DNA of 64,000 bases from Pleomorphomonas sp. T1.2MG-36 (lineage in GTDB: Bacteria; Pseudomonadota; Alphaproteobacteria; Rhizobiales; Pleomorphomonadaceae): assembly GCF_950100655.1 (NCBI RefSeq), contig NZ_CATNLY010000052.1, positions 286,001 through 350,000 on the forward strand, given 5' to 3'. A program made the translations under genes and the position numbers. Under the pieces are notes generated by a model that saw nothing but the letters and a program-made list of their open reading frames with translations, made no database searches and had not been told where the DNA came from. This document shows positions 17,204-27,844 of this stretch, in pieces (the first letter of the stretch is position 1; each line of letters starts with the position of its first letter).

Positions 17204-18400
17204 ATGGACGGGCTGGCTTACAGGCTTCTGACGACCGACGAGTTCGAACTGGCGGTGATCTCTCTTGTGGCAGTGGCTGTCTTCGCTGCACTTGCCGTGG
17301 CTCTCTACCGGCCGGCGTGGACCATGCCGCGCCTTCCTTATGTGGCGACACTCTGCGTCTGCCTTGCCGCCGGCCAGCTGAGCTATCTCCTGCGCTGCCT
17401 CTACTTCGAAGCGCTCGACCTGCAGCAGTTGGGGCGCCTCGCCTTCGCCTTCGTTCTCATCTGGATCGCCATCGGAGCGATCGTTGGCATCGCGTCGGCC
17501 GCGCGGGCGCGGGACGCGTTCGGCGGTAACCTGTTGTGGCCGCTGGTCTTCGTGCCTCTCGCCAATCTGCTGCTGATGGTCGCTCCGTCGCGGCAGGCTC
17601 GACGGACAAGGATGGGCTCGCGGGCCAGCGAGGTCGTGTTGGTGGCCTGCGGATGCGTGCTCGTCGGATTGACCCTGAACGTGCCCGGCGTCAGCCAGGA
17701 CTATCTTGAAAGCGCCGGGGATGCGCGGCATGTGCAAGCCGAGCTGGGCGCCAACGTCGCCGTCGACCCCGCCGACAGCGAAGGGCTGGAAGCGACCCTG
17801 CGGGACATGGTGGCGAAAGCGCCGCTACCCGACACCCTGGAGGCGAGGGTCATCAGCATCGAGGTCCATGGCGACGTCGTCGAAACCGCCATGCAGGTCG
17901 AGGACGACAACATGGCGCTCGACGCGGACTGGCGGGATGAGACGACGGCCAGCCTGTGCTTTTCGGGAACTCAGGCCTTGCTCCTCGACAAGGGCGCCAC
18001 GCTAAAGACCACATACCGGGCTTCGAATGGAGAGCTCCTGTCGGACCTGACTCTGAGCACCGACATCTGCAATGCGTTCCGCGCGCCAAAAGAGCGGGAA
18101 ATCATTGCCGTCATCGAAGCCTTGGACCTGCCGCAGAAGCTCAGCGATGAGGTCGCCATCATTGGTGCCAGCTACAAGGACAAGACGGTGACCTACCGCT
18201 ATGCCTTCACTGCGAGGCCACCGACGGACTCCTGGAAAGCGGCAGCCCAAGGCATCATGTGCGAGCAGGACGAGTTCAGGCGCATCGTTCGCCTGGGGAT
18301 TAAGATCAAGGTGGAGTTCGATCTCGCCGAGGGGGAAAACAGCGTTCCGCTCGGCCAGCTCGTCATGACCGCCGCGACCTGCTCGGCAAGCGCGCGTTAG
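17204..18400 (+). CDS. Unknown membrane protein with a large soluble C-terminal part
   Basis: 398 residues from ATG 17204 (a GTG at 17201 is equally in frame); AGGGGGG lies 4 nt upstream of the ATG. The first 165 residues contain about five hydrophobic segments. Residues from about 170 on are soluble, acidic and rich in Asp/Glu, with three scattered cysteines (in SLCFSG, STDICNAF and GIMCEQDEF). I recognise no family. The gene stands alone, convergent with flbD, and its stop codon lies inside a repeat hairpin. Confidence 0.65.
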   Translation: MDGLAYRLLTTDEFELAVISLVAVAVFAALAVALYRPAWTMPRLPYVATLCVCLAAGQLSYLLRCLYFEALDLQQLGRLAFAFVLIWIAIGAIVGIASAARARDAFGGNLLWPLVFVPLANLLLMVAPSRQARRTRMGSRASEVVLVACGCVLVGLTLNVPGVSQDYLESAGDARHVQAELGANVAVDPADSEGLEATLRDMVAKAPLPDTLEARVISIEVHGDVVETAMQVEDDNMALDADWRDETTASLCFSGTQALLLDKGATLKTTYRASNGELLSDLTLSTDICNAFRAPKEREIIAVIEALDLPQKLSDEVAIIGASYKDKTVTYRYAFTARPPTDSWKAAAQGIMCEQDEFRRIVRLGIKIKVEFDLAEGENSVPLGQLVMTAATCSASAR

Positions 18401-18490
18401 GGCGCTGTTCGATCTGATTGAATCAGATCGGCGCCCCAAGCGTTTGTTCGAAACGCATCATCTTGTCGATCCTGGCTTCACTCAGGTCGG
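18400..18490. repeat. Intergenic palindromic repeat between convergent genes
   Basis: CGATCTGATT-G-AATCAGATCG (18410-18430) is a perfect palindrome. It is enclosed by GGGCGC/GCGCCC (18400-18405 with 18431-18436), so one long hairpin overlaps the stop codon of the upstream gene. From memory, this palindrome followed by a GCGCYCYAA...TTTGTT block occurs in many rhizobial intergenic regions. Further on, GCATCATC pairs with GATGATGC. It probably also serves as a bidirectional terminator. Confidence 0.6.
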
Positions 18491-18498
18491 ATGATGCT

Positions 18499-19878
<1,380 letters not shown>

Positions 19879-19892
19879 AGGTCTGTCTCCGG

Positions 19893-20237
19893 TCAGCGGT
19901 CGGACTTGACGATTTCGGTCATCGTCACGCCGAGCTTGTCTTCGACCAGCACCACTTCGCCACGGGCGACAAGGCGGTCGTTGACGTAGATGTCGATAGC
20001 TTCGCCGACCTTGCGGTCGAGTTCCAGCACGGAGCCGGGGGCAAGCTGCAAAAGATCGCTGATGCCGAGGCGGGCGCGGCCGAGAATGGCCGAGACGCGC
20101 ACGGGGACGTCGAACACCGCCTCAAGCTCGGCGGCGGAGCGCGTGACGGCCTGATCCTCGCCATCGTCGCCGCTGCGGCGACGCTCGGCGACGTGGGATT
20201 CGAGGTCGATGCCCGAAGGTTCGTCGGCGGGGGTCAT
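19893..20237 (-). CDS. fliN: Flagellar motor switch protein FliN
   Basis: 114 residues. C-ring component that builds the lower ring of the flagellar switch and helps dock export cargo. The C-terminal SpoA domain is clear (VPVRVSAILGRARLGISDLL through VLVEDKLGVTMTEIV). The first 35 residues are acidic and variable. Its ATG overlaps the fliH stop as ATGA, so it is translationally coupled to fliH; the longer frame to 20360 is a shadow of fliH. Confidence 0.94.
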   Translation of the reverse strand: MTPADEPSGIDLESHVAERRRSGDDGEDQAVTRSAAELEAVFDVPVRVSAILGRARLGISDLLQLAPGSVLELDRKVGEAIDIYVNDRLVARGEVVLVEDKLGVTMTEIVKSDR

Positions 20238-20917
20238 GTGGCGGCTCCGCTCTGGAGAATGTGGTCGGCCGGCGCCTCGGCCGGCAGGTGGCGGGCGATC
20301 GCCGCCTCGATGTCGGCGATGATGGCGGCGTGATTGAGCACGATGCCGCCGTCGGCCCATTCGATGCGGCAGTCGCCGCGCGCCATGCCCGGCTCGCCCA
20401 GCACCACGAGGCGGCCCTCGAAGCCGCGCTCGGAGACGAGGCGCTTCAGTTCGGTCTGGATCGGCTCGGCGTCGACGTCCGACAGGCGGACGACGAGGTG
20501 GGGGGCGGCCCGGAGCGGCGCGAAGCAGTCTTCGAGAAGGCCGACGATGCGCTCGCGCGGCAGCCGCTCGACCAGCGAGCCGGCGATCTTGATGGCCACC
20601 GTCTCGGCGAGGCGCATGGCGTCGGCCTCGATGCGCTCGCGCTCGGTGTCGAGAACGGCGAGGATCGACTGGGCGGCGCTGGCGAGGCGCTGCGCCTCGT
20701 CCGACAGGCGCATGGCTTCGCGGGCGGTGCGGTCGGCCGCCTGGGCCTCGGCGCTGTCGCGGCCGGCGGCGAGGCCGCGCTCGTAGGCGGCGGCTTCCGC
20801 CTCGGCGAGACGCTGGAGATGCTCCGGCTCGGGCACCATCACGGTCGCCGGCGCGGCATCGGCGCGCGAAGGGGCCGAGAAGTCGTTGTCGAACAGGAAG
20901 CGGGCCGGTGCCGCCAT
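20234..20917 (-). CDS. fliH: Flagellar assembly protein FliH (FlbE-like)
   Basis: 227 residues. FliH holds and regulates the export ATPase FliI at the flagellar base. The protein has an N-terminal variable segment, an Ala/Glu/Arg-rich coiled coil at about residues 30-110, and a C-terminal domain related to the V-ATPase E subunit (VRLSDVDAEPIQTEL and GDCRIEWADGGIVLNH). Sequence conservation in this family is low, so position between fliG and fliN (as flbE in Caulobacter) supports the call. Confidence 0.88.
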   Translation of the reverse strand: MAAPARFLFDNDFSAPSRADAAPATVMVPEPEHLQRLAEAEAAAYERGLAAGRDSAEAQAADRTAREAMRLSDEAQRLASAAQSILAVLDTERERIEADAMRLAETVAIKIAGSLVERLPRERIVGLLEDCFAPLRAAPHLVVRLSDVDAEPIQTELKRLVSERGFEGRLVVLGEPGMARGDCRIEWADGGIVLNHAAIIADIEAAIARHLPAEAPADHILQSGAAT

Positions 20918-20945
20918 CAGCGGATACTCCTTCGCGAAAGACGCG

Positions 20946-22010
20946 TCACATGACGAGTTCGTCTTCGCCCTTGTTCTTGGAAATCATGATCTCGCCCTTG
21001 GCGGCGAGATCCTTGGCGAGATTGATCAGGGCGGCCTGGGCATCGTCGACGTCGCGCAGGCGGACGGCGCCCATGGCTTCCATGTCTTCCTTCAGCATGG
21101 CGGCGGCACGGGCCGACATGTTGGCGAAGAAGAAGTCGCGCACGCCTTCCTTGGCGCCCTTCAGCGCCATGGCCAGCTTGTCCTTCTCCACCTGGCGGAG
21201 CAGCGTCTGAATGGCGCCGGCGTCGAGCTTGCCGAGGTCGTCGAAGGTGAACATCAGCGCCTTGATGCGGTCGGCGGCGTCGCGGTTGTGCTCTTCGAGG
21301 GCGGCGATGAACTTCGCCTCGGTGTTGCGGTCGAAGGAGTTGAAGATCTCGGCCATCAGCTCGTGGGCATCGCGGCGCTGGGTGTTGGTCAGGTTGGACA
21401 TGAACTCGACGCGCAGCGTCTGCTCGACCTTTTCGAGGATGTCCTTCTGCACCGACTCCATCTTCAGCATGCGGTCGACCACCTCGAGGGCGAACTCGTC
21501 GGGCAGCTTGGAGAGGACGCGGGCGGCGTGGTCGGAGTTGATCTTGGAGAGAACGACGGCGACGGTCTGCGGGTATTCGTTCTTCAGATAGTTGGCGAGC
21601 ACGTTCTCCTGAACGTTGGAGAGCTTCTCCCACATGTTGCGGCCGGCAGGTCCGCGGATCTCGTCCATGATGGCGTTGACCTTCTCCGGCGGCAGCACGG
21701 AGAGGAGCAGGCGCTCGGTGGTGTCGTAGTTGCCCATCAGCGAGCCGGAGGACGAGACGCGGGTGACGAACTCGATCATCAGGTCGTCGAGCATGTTCGG
21801 GGTGATCGGCCCGAGCTTGGACATGGCAACGGAGAGCTGCTTGATCTCGATCTCGTCGAGCAGCTTCCAGATCGGCCCGCCGTAGCGATCGCCGAGAGCC
21901 AGCATCATGACGGCGGCCTTCTCGGCGCCGTTCATCGCACGGTTTTCGCCCTCGGAGGAGATTGTGAGCGTGTTGCCCTTGGCAACGATCGCGGTCGGGG
22001 ACAGGGCCAT
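20946..22010 (-). CDS. fliG: Flagellar motor switch protein FliG
   Basis: 354 residues. FliG joins the MS ring to the C ring and carries the torque-generating helix that faces MotA. The middle domain shows the surface motif [13 protein letters not shown] (a variant of EHPQ). The C-terminal domain has the charged helix around [18 protein letters not shown]. The ATG overlaps the fliF stop by one base (TAATG), so the two are coupled. Confidence 0.96.
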   Translation of the reverse strand: MALSPTAIVAKGNTLTISSEGENRAMNGAEKAAVMMLALGDRYGGPIWKLLDEIEIKQLSVAMSKLGPITPNMLDDLMIEFVTRVSSSGSLMGNYDTTERLLLSVLPPEKVNAIMDEIRGPAGRNMWEKLSNVQENVLANYLKNEYPQTVAVVLSKINSDHAARVLSKLPDEFALEVVDRMLKMESVQKDILEKVEQTLRVEFMSNLTNTQRRDAHELMAEIFNSFDRNTEAKFIAALEEHNRDAADRIKALMFTFDDLGKLDAGAIQTLLRQVEKDKLAMALKGAKEGVRDFFFANMSARAAAMLKEDMEAMGAVRLRDVDDAQAALINLAKDLAAKGEIMISKNKGEDELVM

Positions 22011-23719
22011 TACGCGGGAACCTCCGACAGCCAGTTGCGAATGATGATCGCCGCTTCGTTGGGATTGTCATTGACGAGCTCGCCCACCTTGCGGACCTGA
22101 TCGAGCTGCTGGGCGCCCTGCGCCTTGGCGTTCTCGATGCGGGTGTCGCCGGGCGGGGGCGGCAGCTCGGGCACGTCGCTGACGGTCTCGATGCCATCGG
22201 GGCCCATCACCACCGGCTTGCCGTCGGGGTTGAGCACCACCGTCACGCCGGGCCGGCCGGCGGCGGCGGCCTCGTTGAGCGCCGAGGTGAGGGCCGGCAG
22301 CGTCTCGGCGTCGATGTCCGAGCCGAGGATGCGGCGGATCAGCGGCCGGACGGCGAACAGCAGCACCAGGAGCGTCACCAGGATCAGCACGCCCATCTCG
22401 GCGAAGCGCATGATGTCTTCGCGCGAGAAGTCGAACATCGAGGTGGGGGCGCCGGCGAGATCGGCCGGGTTGGGCGGGCTGTCGGCGAACTGGAGGTTGA
22501 CCACCTGCAACTGGTCGCCGCGCTGCTGGTCGAAGCCCATGGCGGTGCGCACCAGCGCGGTGATCTGGTCGAGTTCGGGCTGCGGGCGCGGCGCGTAGAC
22601 CATGACGCCCTTGGCGTCCGGCGCGTAGCGGCCGTCGACCAGAACGGCGACCGACAGGCGCTTGACGCCGCCGACCTCGGTCACCTGGGTGCGGGTGGTC
22701 TTGGAGATTTCGTAGTTGACCGTTTCCTCGGTGGTCTGGGCGTTGTCCGAGGTCTGGGCCGCGTTGGGGTTCTGCTGCTGGTTGGCGTTGGGAATCTGGT
22801 TGCCGGCCGAGACGGGCGGGTTGCCCTGATTGTCCTGGCTCAGCGACTTTTCCTCGCGCGTCTGGGTGGAGCGGACGACCTGCCCGTTGGGGTCGAAGGT
22901 GTCCTGCGTTTCCTGGATGCGGTTGAAGTCGAGCTCGGCGGCGACGCGGACGCGGGCGCGGCCGGCGCCGACCACGCTCTCGACGATGTCGCGGACGCGG
23001 CTCTCGACCTGGTTCTGGAAGGTGGCCGTGCGTTCGTCGGCATTGCTGGCGAGGAAGGTGGCGCTGCTCTCGTCGCCGTTGCCCTGGGCGAGCAGGCGGC
23101 CGGTCTCGTCGACCACCGAGATGCGCGAGGGATCGAGGCCGGGGACGGCCGAGCCGACGAGGTGCTGGATGGCGCGGATCTGGCCGGGGTCGAGCGTGCC
23201 GCGCGTCTTCAGCACGATAGAGGCGGTAGGCTTCTGCTGGTCCTTGCGGAACAGCTGCTTCTCCGGCAGCACCAGATGAACGCGGGCCTGATCGACCTGC
23301 CGGATGGTGCGGATGGTGCGCGACAGTTCGCCTTCGAGGGCGCGCAGCGCGTTGACCGACTGCACGAAGGAGGTGGTGCCGAGCGCGTCGGTCTTGTCGA
23401 AGATCTCGTAGCCGACGCTGTCGCCGGCCGGCAGGCCCTGCTGGGCGAGCGCCATGCGGCTCTGGTCGAGCTTGGTTTCGTCGACGAGAATGGTGGTGCC
23501 GTTGTCCTTCAGCGTGAAGGCGGTGCCGGCGGAGGTAAGCTGCTGGGCGATGGCCGCCGAGTCGTCCAGGCTGAGACCGGTGTAGAGCGGCACCTGCTGG
23601 ATGGCCGAGAAACGGAGCACGATGAAGACGAAGAAGCCGATGAGGCCGATCGCGACGGCACCCATCGCCGCCAGCCGGCTTGGCCCCAAGCTCTTCACGA
23701 ATTCTCCAAATCCACCCAC
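22010..23719 (-). CDS. fliF: Flagellar MS-ring protein FliF
   Basis: About 569 residues from GTG at 23719 (GGGGA 6 nt upstream). A second GTG at 23698 has GGAG 5 nt upstream, and an ATG at 23791 opens the same frame but adds 24 unlikely residues. FliF forms the inner-membrane MS ring, the first structure of the flagellum. There are two transmembrane segments (near residues 20-40 and 415-440). Between them are ring-building motifs with conserved [12 protein letters not shown] and the variable Asn/Gln-rich loop at about 280-320. The C-terminal tail ([15 protein letters not shown] onward) binds FliG. First gene of the five-gene operon. Confidence 0.95.
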   Translation of the reverse strand: MGGFGEFVKSLGPSRLAAMGAVAIGLIGFFVFIVLRFSAIQQVPLYTGLSLDDSAAIAQQLTSAGTAFTLKDNGTTILVDETKLDQSRMALAQQGLPAGDSVGYEIFDKTDALGTTSFVQSVNALRALEGELSRTIRTIRQVDQARVHLVLPEKQLFRKDQQKPTASIVLKTRGTLDPGQIRAIQHLVGSAVPGLDPSRISVVDETGRLLAQGNGDESSATFLASNADERTATFQNQVESRVRDIVESVVGAGRARVRVAAELDFNRIQETQDTFDPNGQVVRSTQTREEKSLSQDNQGNPPVSAGNQIPNANQQQNPNAAQTSDNAQTTEETVNYEISKTTRTQVTEVGGVKRLSVAVLVDGRYAPDAKGVMVYAPRPQPELDQITALVRTAMGFDQQRGDQLQVVNLQFADSPPNPADLAGAPTSMFDFSREDIMRFAEMGVLILVTLLVLLFAVRPLIRRILGSDIDAETLPALTSALNEAAAAGRPGVTVVLNPDGKPVVMGPDGIETVSDVPELPPPPGDTRIENAKAQGAQQLDQVRKVGELVNDNPNEAAIIIRNWLSEVPA

Positions 23720-23801
23720 GCCGGTTCCCCATTGTTCGACGCGGTGGGAATCGTCGCCACCCCCGCGGACCAAGGCGGCAATTATTTCCACACGCTTATG
23801 G

Positions 23802-23816
23802 TAAACAAGTTATTAA
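23802..23816 (-). promoter_or_regulatory. CtrA-like box upstream of fliF
   Basis: On the gene's strand TTAA-N7-TTTA (23816 to 23802), one mismatch from the CtrA consensus. It lies about 85-100 bp before the proposed fliF start. The fliF operon is a direct CtrA target in Caulobacter, which favours function. Confidence 0.5.
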
Positions 23817-23920
23817 CGGCCGGAGGGCGTTCCGACGGGATTGGCGGAAAACCGCCAGAACCGGTTTATGAAGATTTGCATTATTCACGGCAATTTTTGC
23901 CGGGTGTGCTCAAAAGGCGT

Positions 23921-23962
23921 CGCAAAACGAAAGGGCGGCCGATCCGTCCGGACCGGCCGCCC
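23921..23962 (-). terminator. Intrinsic terminator after sciP
   Basis: An 11-bp GC-rich stem (23962-23952 with 23939-23929 on the minus strand) around a 12-nt loop, followed by TCGTTTT. It separates sciP from the fliF operon, so each has its own transcript. Confidence 0.8.
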
Positions 23963-23988
23963 TTCGAAAGTGGTCGTCTGAAGTCCCG

Positions 23989-24264
23989 TCAGGGACGATA
24001 TTGCTGGATGCGCGTGGCCCTGAGGCCGGCGAGCCCATGCTTGTCGATGGACTGCTGCCAGGACAGGAATTCCTCGACGGTAAGGGTGTAGCGCTTGCAG
24101 GCTTCCTCCAGCGAGAGGAGGCCACCACGGACGGCGGCAACGACCTCGGCCTTGCGGCGGATCACCCAACGCTGGGTGCCTTCAGGCGGCAAATCGGCAA
24201 TCGTCAACGGACTCCCATCGGGTCCTATGACGTATTTTACGCGCGGACGCATCTGTTCGGTCAT
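23989..24264 (-). CDS. sciP: CtrA inhibitory protein SciP (DUF1153)
   Basis: 91 residues from the ATG at 24264. The protein is almost entirely the conserved DUF1153 helix-turn-helix domain: RPRVKYVIGPDGSPLTIADL, WVIRRKAEVVAAVRGG, LSLEEACKRYTLTVEEFLSW and HGLAGLRATRIQQYR. In Caulobacter SciP binds DNA and blocks CtrA-dependent transcription after cell division. It has its own terminator and a CtrA-like box upstream, consistent with a feedback loop. In this window it stands directly upstream of the fliF operon. Confidence 0.93.
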   Translation of the reverse strand: MTEQMRPRVKYVIGPDGSPLTIADLPPEGTQRWVIRRKAEVVAAVRGGLLSLEEACKRYTLTVEEFLSWQQSIDKHGLAGLRATRIQQYRP

Positions 24265-24315
24265 TCTACTCTCACACAAATCTGACCTTCAGGAGAGCAT
24301 CCTAAATCAAGCCGT

Positions 24316-24330
24316 TTAAAAAACGCCTAA
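24316..24330 (-). promoter_or_regulatory. CtrA-like box upstream of sciP
   Basis: On the gene's strand TTAG-N7-TTAA (24330 to 24316), one mismatch from consensus, 52-66 bp before the sciP start. Known sciP genes are CtrA-activated, which supports the reading. Confidence 0.5.
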
Positions 24331-24794
24331 TTCACTCGCAAGAATTCGGTAAGATTTTGAACGACTTGCAAAAAGGCTGTCGCTTTGCCGTGCTTTAGGA
24401 ATTGGGCCGTCCGGCCGCGGAAAAGACCTCTTCCGCCCTTCTAAAGATTAACAGGGCCATTTCGTTTGCCATGTGGACCGGCCCGCCGCCGGAGCCCGGG
24501 AGAATTTTACAACGATGCCAGCTAATCAGAGAAACCACTTATCTGACGTGGAAGCGGACCATCGCGGCGACAACGCCGAGGCCTTGGAGGAGGGCGGGCG
24601 CATGGGCAATTGGTCGTTGCACTGGCTCGCGGCGACGGGTGACCTGGAGAGCCACCGCGCGGCCATCGTCGGCGAGTTCGGGCGACCCAAAGGCGCGGGC
24701 TGACCTCCAGGGCGGGGTGAGGGCAGGCGCGCGAAAGCCGCCGTCGGCGCGATCGCCGGCAGCGGCTTCAATGGGGATCAGGTGGCGCTGGCTG
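24331..24794. other. Gap between sciP and flgD
   Basis: Besides the CtrA-like box and one doubtful small gene (24515-24703), I see nothing definite. Around 24340-24480 the DNA is fairly AT-rich, which suits a divergent promoter region. Confidence 0.4.
24515..24703 (+). CDS. Possible small protein, 62 residues
   Basis: An ATG at 24515 opens 62 codons on the strand opposite to all neighbouring genes. The product is hydrophilic and acidic at the N-terminus, with a Trp-containing middle (MGNWSLHWLAATGDLESH). GGGAG lies 12 nt upstream, farther than ideal. No family is recognised. It could be a chance frame in GC-rich DNA. Confidence 0.25.
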   Translation: MPANQRNHLSDVEADHRGDNAEALEEGGRMGNWSLHWLAATGDLESHRAAIVGEFGRPKGAG

Positions 24795-25460
24795 TCAGGC
24801 GCCCACTTCGGTGACGGCCGACAGCGGGATCAGGCGGCCGTTGATCTTGATGTAGGGCTGGGCCGAGGAGGTGTCGACCGCCTGCACCTTGCCGCTGACT
24901 TCGGTGGTGATGCTGACCTTGGCGCCCTTGTCGTCGGCGCCGGTGACGGAGATCGTGAAGGGGCTGGTCGAGGCGCTGTAGTCGCCCGACGGGGTGCCCT
25001 TGCCGTCCCAGGAGAAGGTGTTCTGGCCCGACTTGAGGTCCATCTTGCCCTGGTAGACGACGGCGCCGTTCTCGTCGGTGATGCTGACCGTGGCGTCCTT
25101 GGCGGCGGCCGAGGAGTTGATCGTCCAATCGGCCTTGCCGCCGTCGATCTTGGTGGTGTCGGAATAGGCGGTGACCGTCTTGCCGACGTAGTTGACGAGC
25201 TGCAGGGCGGCGCTGGACGTCATGGTGTCCATCATCGCCTTGAGGTTCGAGTTGGTCTGGATCTGCTGTTCGACCGCCGAGTACTGGACCAACTGCTGGG
25301 TGAAGCTGTTGACGTCCATCGGGGACAGCGGGCTCTGCGTCTTGAGCTGCGTGGTGAGCAGCGTCAGGAACGTCGAATAGTTCGAGGTCAGCGAGTTGGT
25401 CGCCGCCGAAGCGGTGTTCTGGTTGTTGTTCGAGGAGGAACCGACACCCGAAACGCTCAT
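24795..25460 (-). CDS. flgD: Flagellar hook capping protein FlgD
   Basis: 221 residues. FlgD caps the growing hook and is exported through the flagellar channel; accordingly there is no signal peptide. The N-terminal signature FLTLLTTQLKTQSPLSPMD and the QLVQYSAVEQQIQTN helix are typical. The C-terminal half is the FlgD Ig-like and Tudor-like module (GQNTFSWDGKGTPSG). It starts 23 bp after fliK and must be co-transcribed with it. Confidence 0.94.
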   Translation of the reverse strand: MSVSGVGSSSNNNQNTASAATNSLTSNYSTFLTLLTTQLKTQSPLSPMDVNSFTQQLVQYSAVEQQIQTNSNLKAMMDTMTSSAALQLVNYVGKTVTAYSDTTKIDGGKADWTINSSAAAKDATVSITDENGAVVYQGKMDLKSGQNTFSWDGKGTPSGDYSASTSPFTISVTGADDKGAKVSITTEVSGKVQAVDTSSAQPYIKINGRLIPLSAVTEVGA

Positions 25461-25483
25461 GATGGTCTCCTGATACTCGTTAC

Positions 25484-27799
25484 TCAGACGCGGATATCGA
25501 TGCGGCTGTCGCCCTGTGGACGATAGGCGCCGGGGAGGATGGCAGCCTTGGCGTCGTCCTCGGCCCTGGTTCGGGCAAGGGTTTCGGCCTGGGCCTGGCG
25601 GGCCTGCTGCTGTTGCTGCTGCTGCTGGTCCTGGCGGGCGAAGAAGGCGGAGCGATCCTGCTGGTTGCCGTCCTGGCGCATCGACAGGGACACAGAGCCG
25701 TCTTTCACCTCGAAGCCTGCGTCGCGCAGCGTCTGCTCGATGTGGCGCTGGTCGCGCGACAGCGCCTCGAAGGTATCGCGGCGCTCGACGACGAGATGGG
25801 CCTTGGCGCTGCCGTCGGCGGAGAAGGCGACCTTCACGTCGACCTTGCCGAGCTCGGCCGGGTCGAGGCGCACCGAGAAGCTGGTCTCGCCGGCCTTGAC
25901 GTGGCGAACGATGGTGGCGCCGAGGTCGTCGAGCTTGACGGTCGAGGCGGTGGCGGTGGCATGGGTCGCGGCCGTGGCGGCGGCGGTCTGGGTGGTGTGG
26001 CCGGTCGGCAGCGCGGCGACCTGGGTCGACGTGGTGTCGCCCTGGGAGGCGGTCGCTCCGACGTCGCGCATGCGGTCGGCGAAGCTGCGGGCGGCGTTGG
26101 AGACGCCACTCACCGTCTTCGGCTTGGCAAGGCCGTTGTCGGCGGCCTGATTGGGCGCGGCGCCGGTTTCGCTGGCCGTGGTGCGCTCGCCGGTGGCGTC
26201 CGTGGCGGCGGCCGGCTTCTCGGCCGTGGTCTTGCTGCCCGCCGGCTTGATGCCGGTGACGGCCGCGACGCCAGCCGTGGCGGCTGCTTCGTCGACGGCG
26301 GCGGTGGCGGTCGAGGCCGTCGCGGCGCCGGTGGCCTGCACCTGACCGTTGGGCGACAGCGGCGACGCCTGGGTGCGGACCGGCTGGGCGGCCGGCTGAG
26401 CGTCATCAGCGGGCGCGGCGCTGTCATCAGCCGTGCTCGGGGTGGAGGTCGCTTGGGGCGCCGCCGGCTTGTCGGTGGAGGTGGCCGGCTTTGGGGTGGT
26501 TGCGGCGGCGGTTTCGGGCGCGGTCGCGCGTGGCGTGGCATCGACGACCGGCAGGGTGGGGGCGCGAGCGGCATCGCTGGCGGCCGTCTGCGAGGCGACG
26601 GCAACCTTCGGCGCTTCGACAGTGGGCGCGTCGGTCTTGGCTGCGGCCGGCTGCGGCGCGCTGTCCGTGGCGGCGAGCGGCGGCTTGACCGTCTCGGTCG
26701 CGGGCTTCTGCGTCGAGGTCATGTCGACGGCCGGCTTGGCGGCATCGGCGGCCGGCTGCGGCGCGGCGGCGCTGGCGTCGTCGGTAAGGACCGGCTTGGG
26801 CAGATCGACAGTCTCGGGCGTGGTGGTGACCACCGGCGCGGCAACCACTGTCGCGGCCGTGGTGTCGGCGGTGGGCGTGGTCGCGGCGGACGTGGCCGGC
26901 GTGGCGACGGGCGGCACCGTGGCCGCCGAGGCAAGCAGGTCGGCCGTGGCGGAAGCGGTCGCGGAGGCGGTGGCGGAAGCGCTGGCGGCGGACTGGGGCG
27001 CGGTGGCGGCGGCCATCGCCGCGTCCATTGTGGCGGCCACGGCCTTGGCGGTCTCACTCATCGGCTTGGCGGCATCGGCGGTGGTGGTGGCCGGCGCGGC
27101 GGCGGGCTTGGCCGTCTGCTTGGCCGCGTCGTCGTCCTCGGTGTCGGTGGCGTGCTTCGGCAGGTCGACCGTTTCCGTCTGGCTCGTCGCTTCCTTGACG
27201 GCGTCGGTCACGGCTTGCAGGAAGGCGTCGCCGGCGGTCGAGGCGGCCGGCGCTTCGGTCGCGGTCGGGGTGGCGGCAGCGGTCGTCGGGGCGATGGCGG
27301 CGGCAGTGGCGTCGCTCGCACCGGTGGCCGGCTGGTCGGCAAAGGTCGGCAGGAACGTCGCCAGACCGAGCGGCGAGGCAACGGCGGGCGCGGCGTCGGT
27401 GGCCGTGTCGGTCGTGGTCTCTTCGGTCTCGTTGGTCGCGGCGGCCTCACCGGTGGCGGCGTCGCGGCGATCGGTGCGGCGCTGCGCGTCGGCGCGGTCG
27501 GCCCGCCGGCTGGGGGCGGCATCGGTGCGATCGGTCCTGCGCCCGGTGGTGTCGTCGGTGCGTCCGCTGCGGTTCACGCGGTCGTTGCGGTCGGTACGAT
27601 CGCTCCGCTCGACCCGTTCGGTCCGCTGGGGTGCGCTGGCGTCGCGGGTCGGCTGAGCGGCGGGCTCGCGGTCGGTCGCCTCGGCCACCATGTCGCGGAA
27701 GCCGTTGCCGACACCTCGGGTGGCGGCTGCGCCGGCAGTGGTCGCCGGCACCGCCGGAGCGGGCTGGGGAAGCGGCAGGACGGGAGCGACAGTGGCCAT
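25484..27799 (-). CDS. fliK: Flagellar hook-length control protein FliK
   Basis: 771 residues. FliK measures hook length and switches export specificity. The first 600 residues are low-complexity, dominated by Ala, Thr, Pro and Asp, with an early Arg/Asp-rich patch of repeated RTDR-like units (about 60-110); this suits an extended molecular ruler. The conserved C-terminal domain follows (VKAGETSFSVRLDPAELGKV, about residues 630-650, then a helix of DTFEALSRDQRHIEQTL type). A run of eight glutamines lies near the end. Upstream is a sigma-54 promoter. Length is large for the family, through expansion of the ruler region. Confidence 0.9.
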   Translation of the reverse strand: MATVAPVLPLPQPAPAVPATTAGAAATRGVGNGFRDMVAEATDREPAAQPTRDASAPQRTERVERSDRTDRNDRVNRSGRTDDTTGRRTDRTDAAPSRRADRADAQRRTDRRDAATGEAAATNETEETTTDTATDAAPAVASPLGLATFLPTFADQPATGASDATAAAIAPTTAAATPTATEAPAASTAGDAFLQAVTDAVKEATSQTETVDLPKHATDTEDDDAAKQTAKPAAAPATTTADAAKPMSETAKAVAATMDAAMAAATAPQSAASASATASATASATADLLASAATVPPVATPATSAATTPTADTTAATVVAAPVVTTTPETVDLPKPVLTDDASAAAPQPAADAAKPAVDMTSTQKPATETVKPPLAATDSAPQPAAAKTDAPTVEAPKVAVASQTAASDAARAPTLPVVDATPRATAPETAAATTPKPATSTDKPAAPQATSTPSTADDSAAPADDAQPAAQPVRTQASPLSPNGQVQATGAATASTATAAVDEAAATAGVAAVTGIKPAGSKTTAEKPAAATDATGERTTASETGAAPNQAADNGLAKPKTVSGVSNAARSFADRMRDVGATASQGDTTSTQVAALPTGHTTQTAAATAATHATATASTVKLDDLGATIVRHVKAGETSFSVRLDPAELGKVDVKVAFSADGSAKAHLVVERRDTFEALSRDQRHIEQTLRDAGFEVKDGSVSLSMRQDGNQQDRSAFFARQDQQQQQQQQARQAQAETLARTRAEDDAKAAILPGAYRPQGDSRIDIRV

Positions 27800-27844
27800 G
27801 GACGGATCCGTTACACGCGGGACAACTCGGTCTAGGCTCGTGCT

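Noticed and set aside
25613..27835. 740-residue open frame antisense to fliK
   Set aside because: Its Gly/Arg-rich translation is the expected shadow of the Ala/Thr/Pro-rich FliK, whose C-terminal domain is clearly conserved. No ribosome site or domain.
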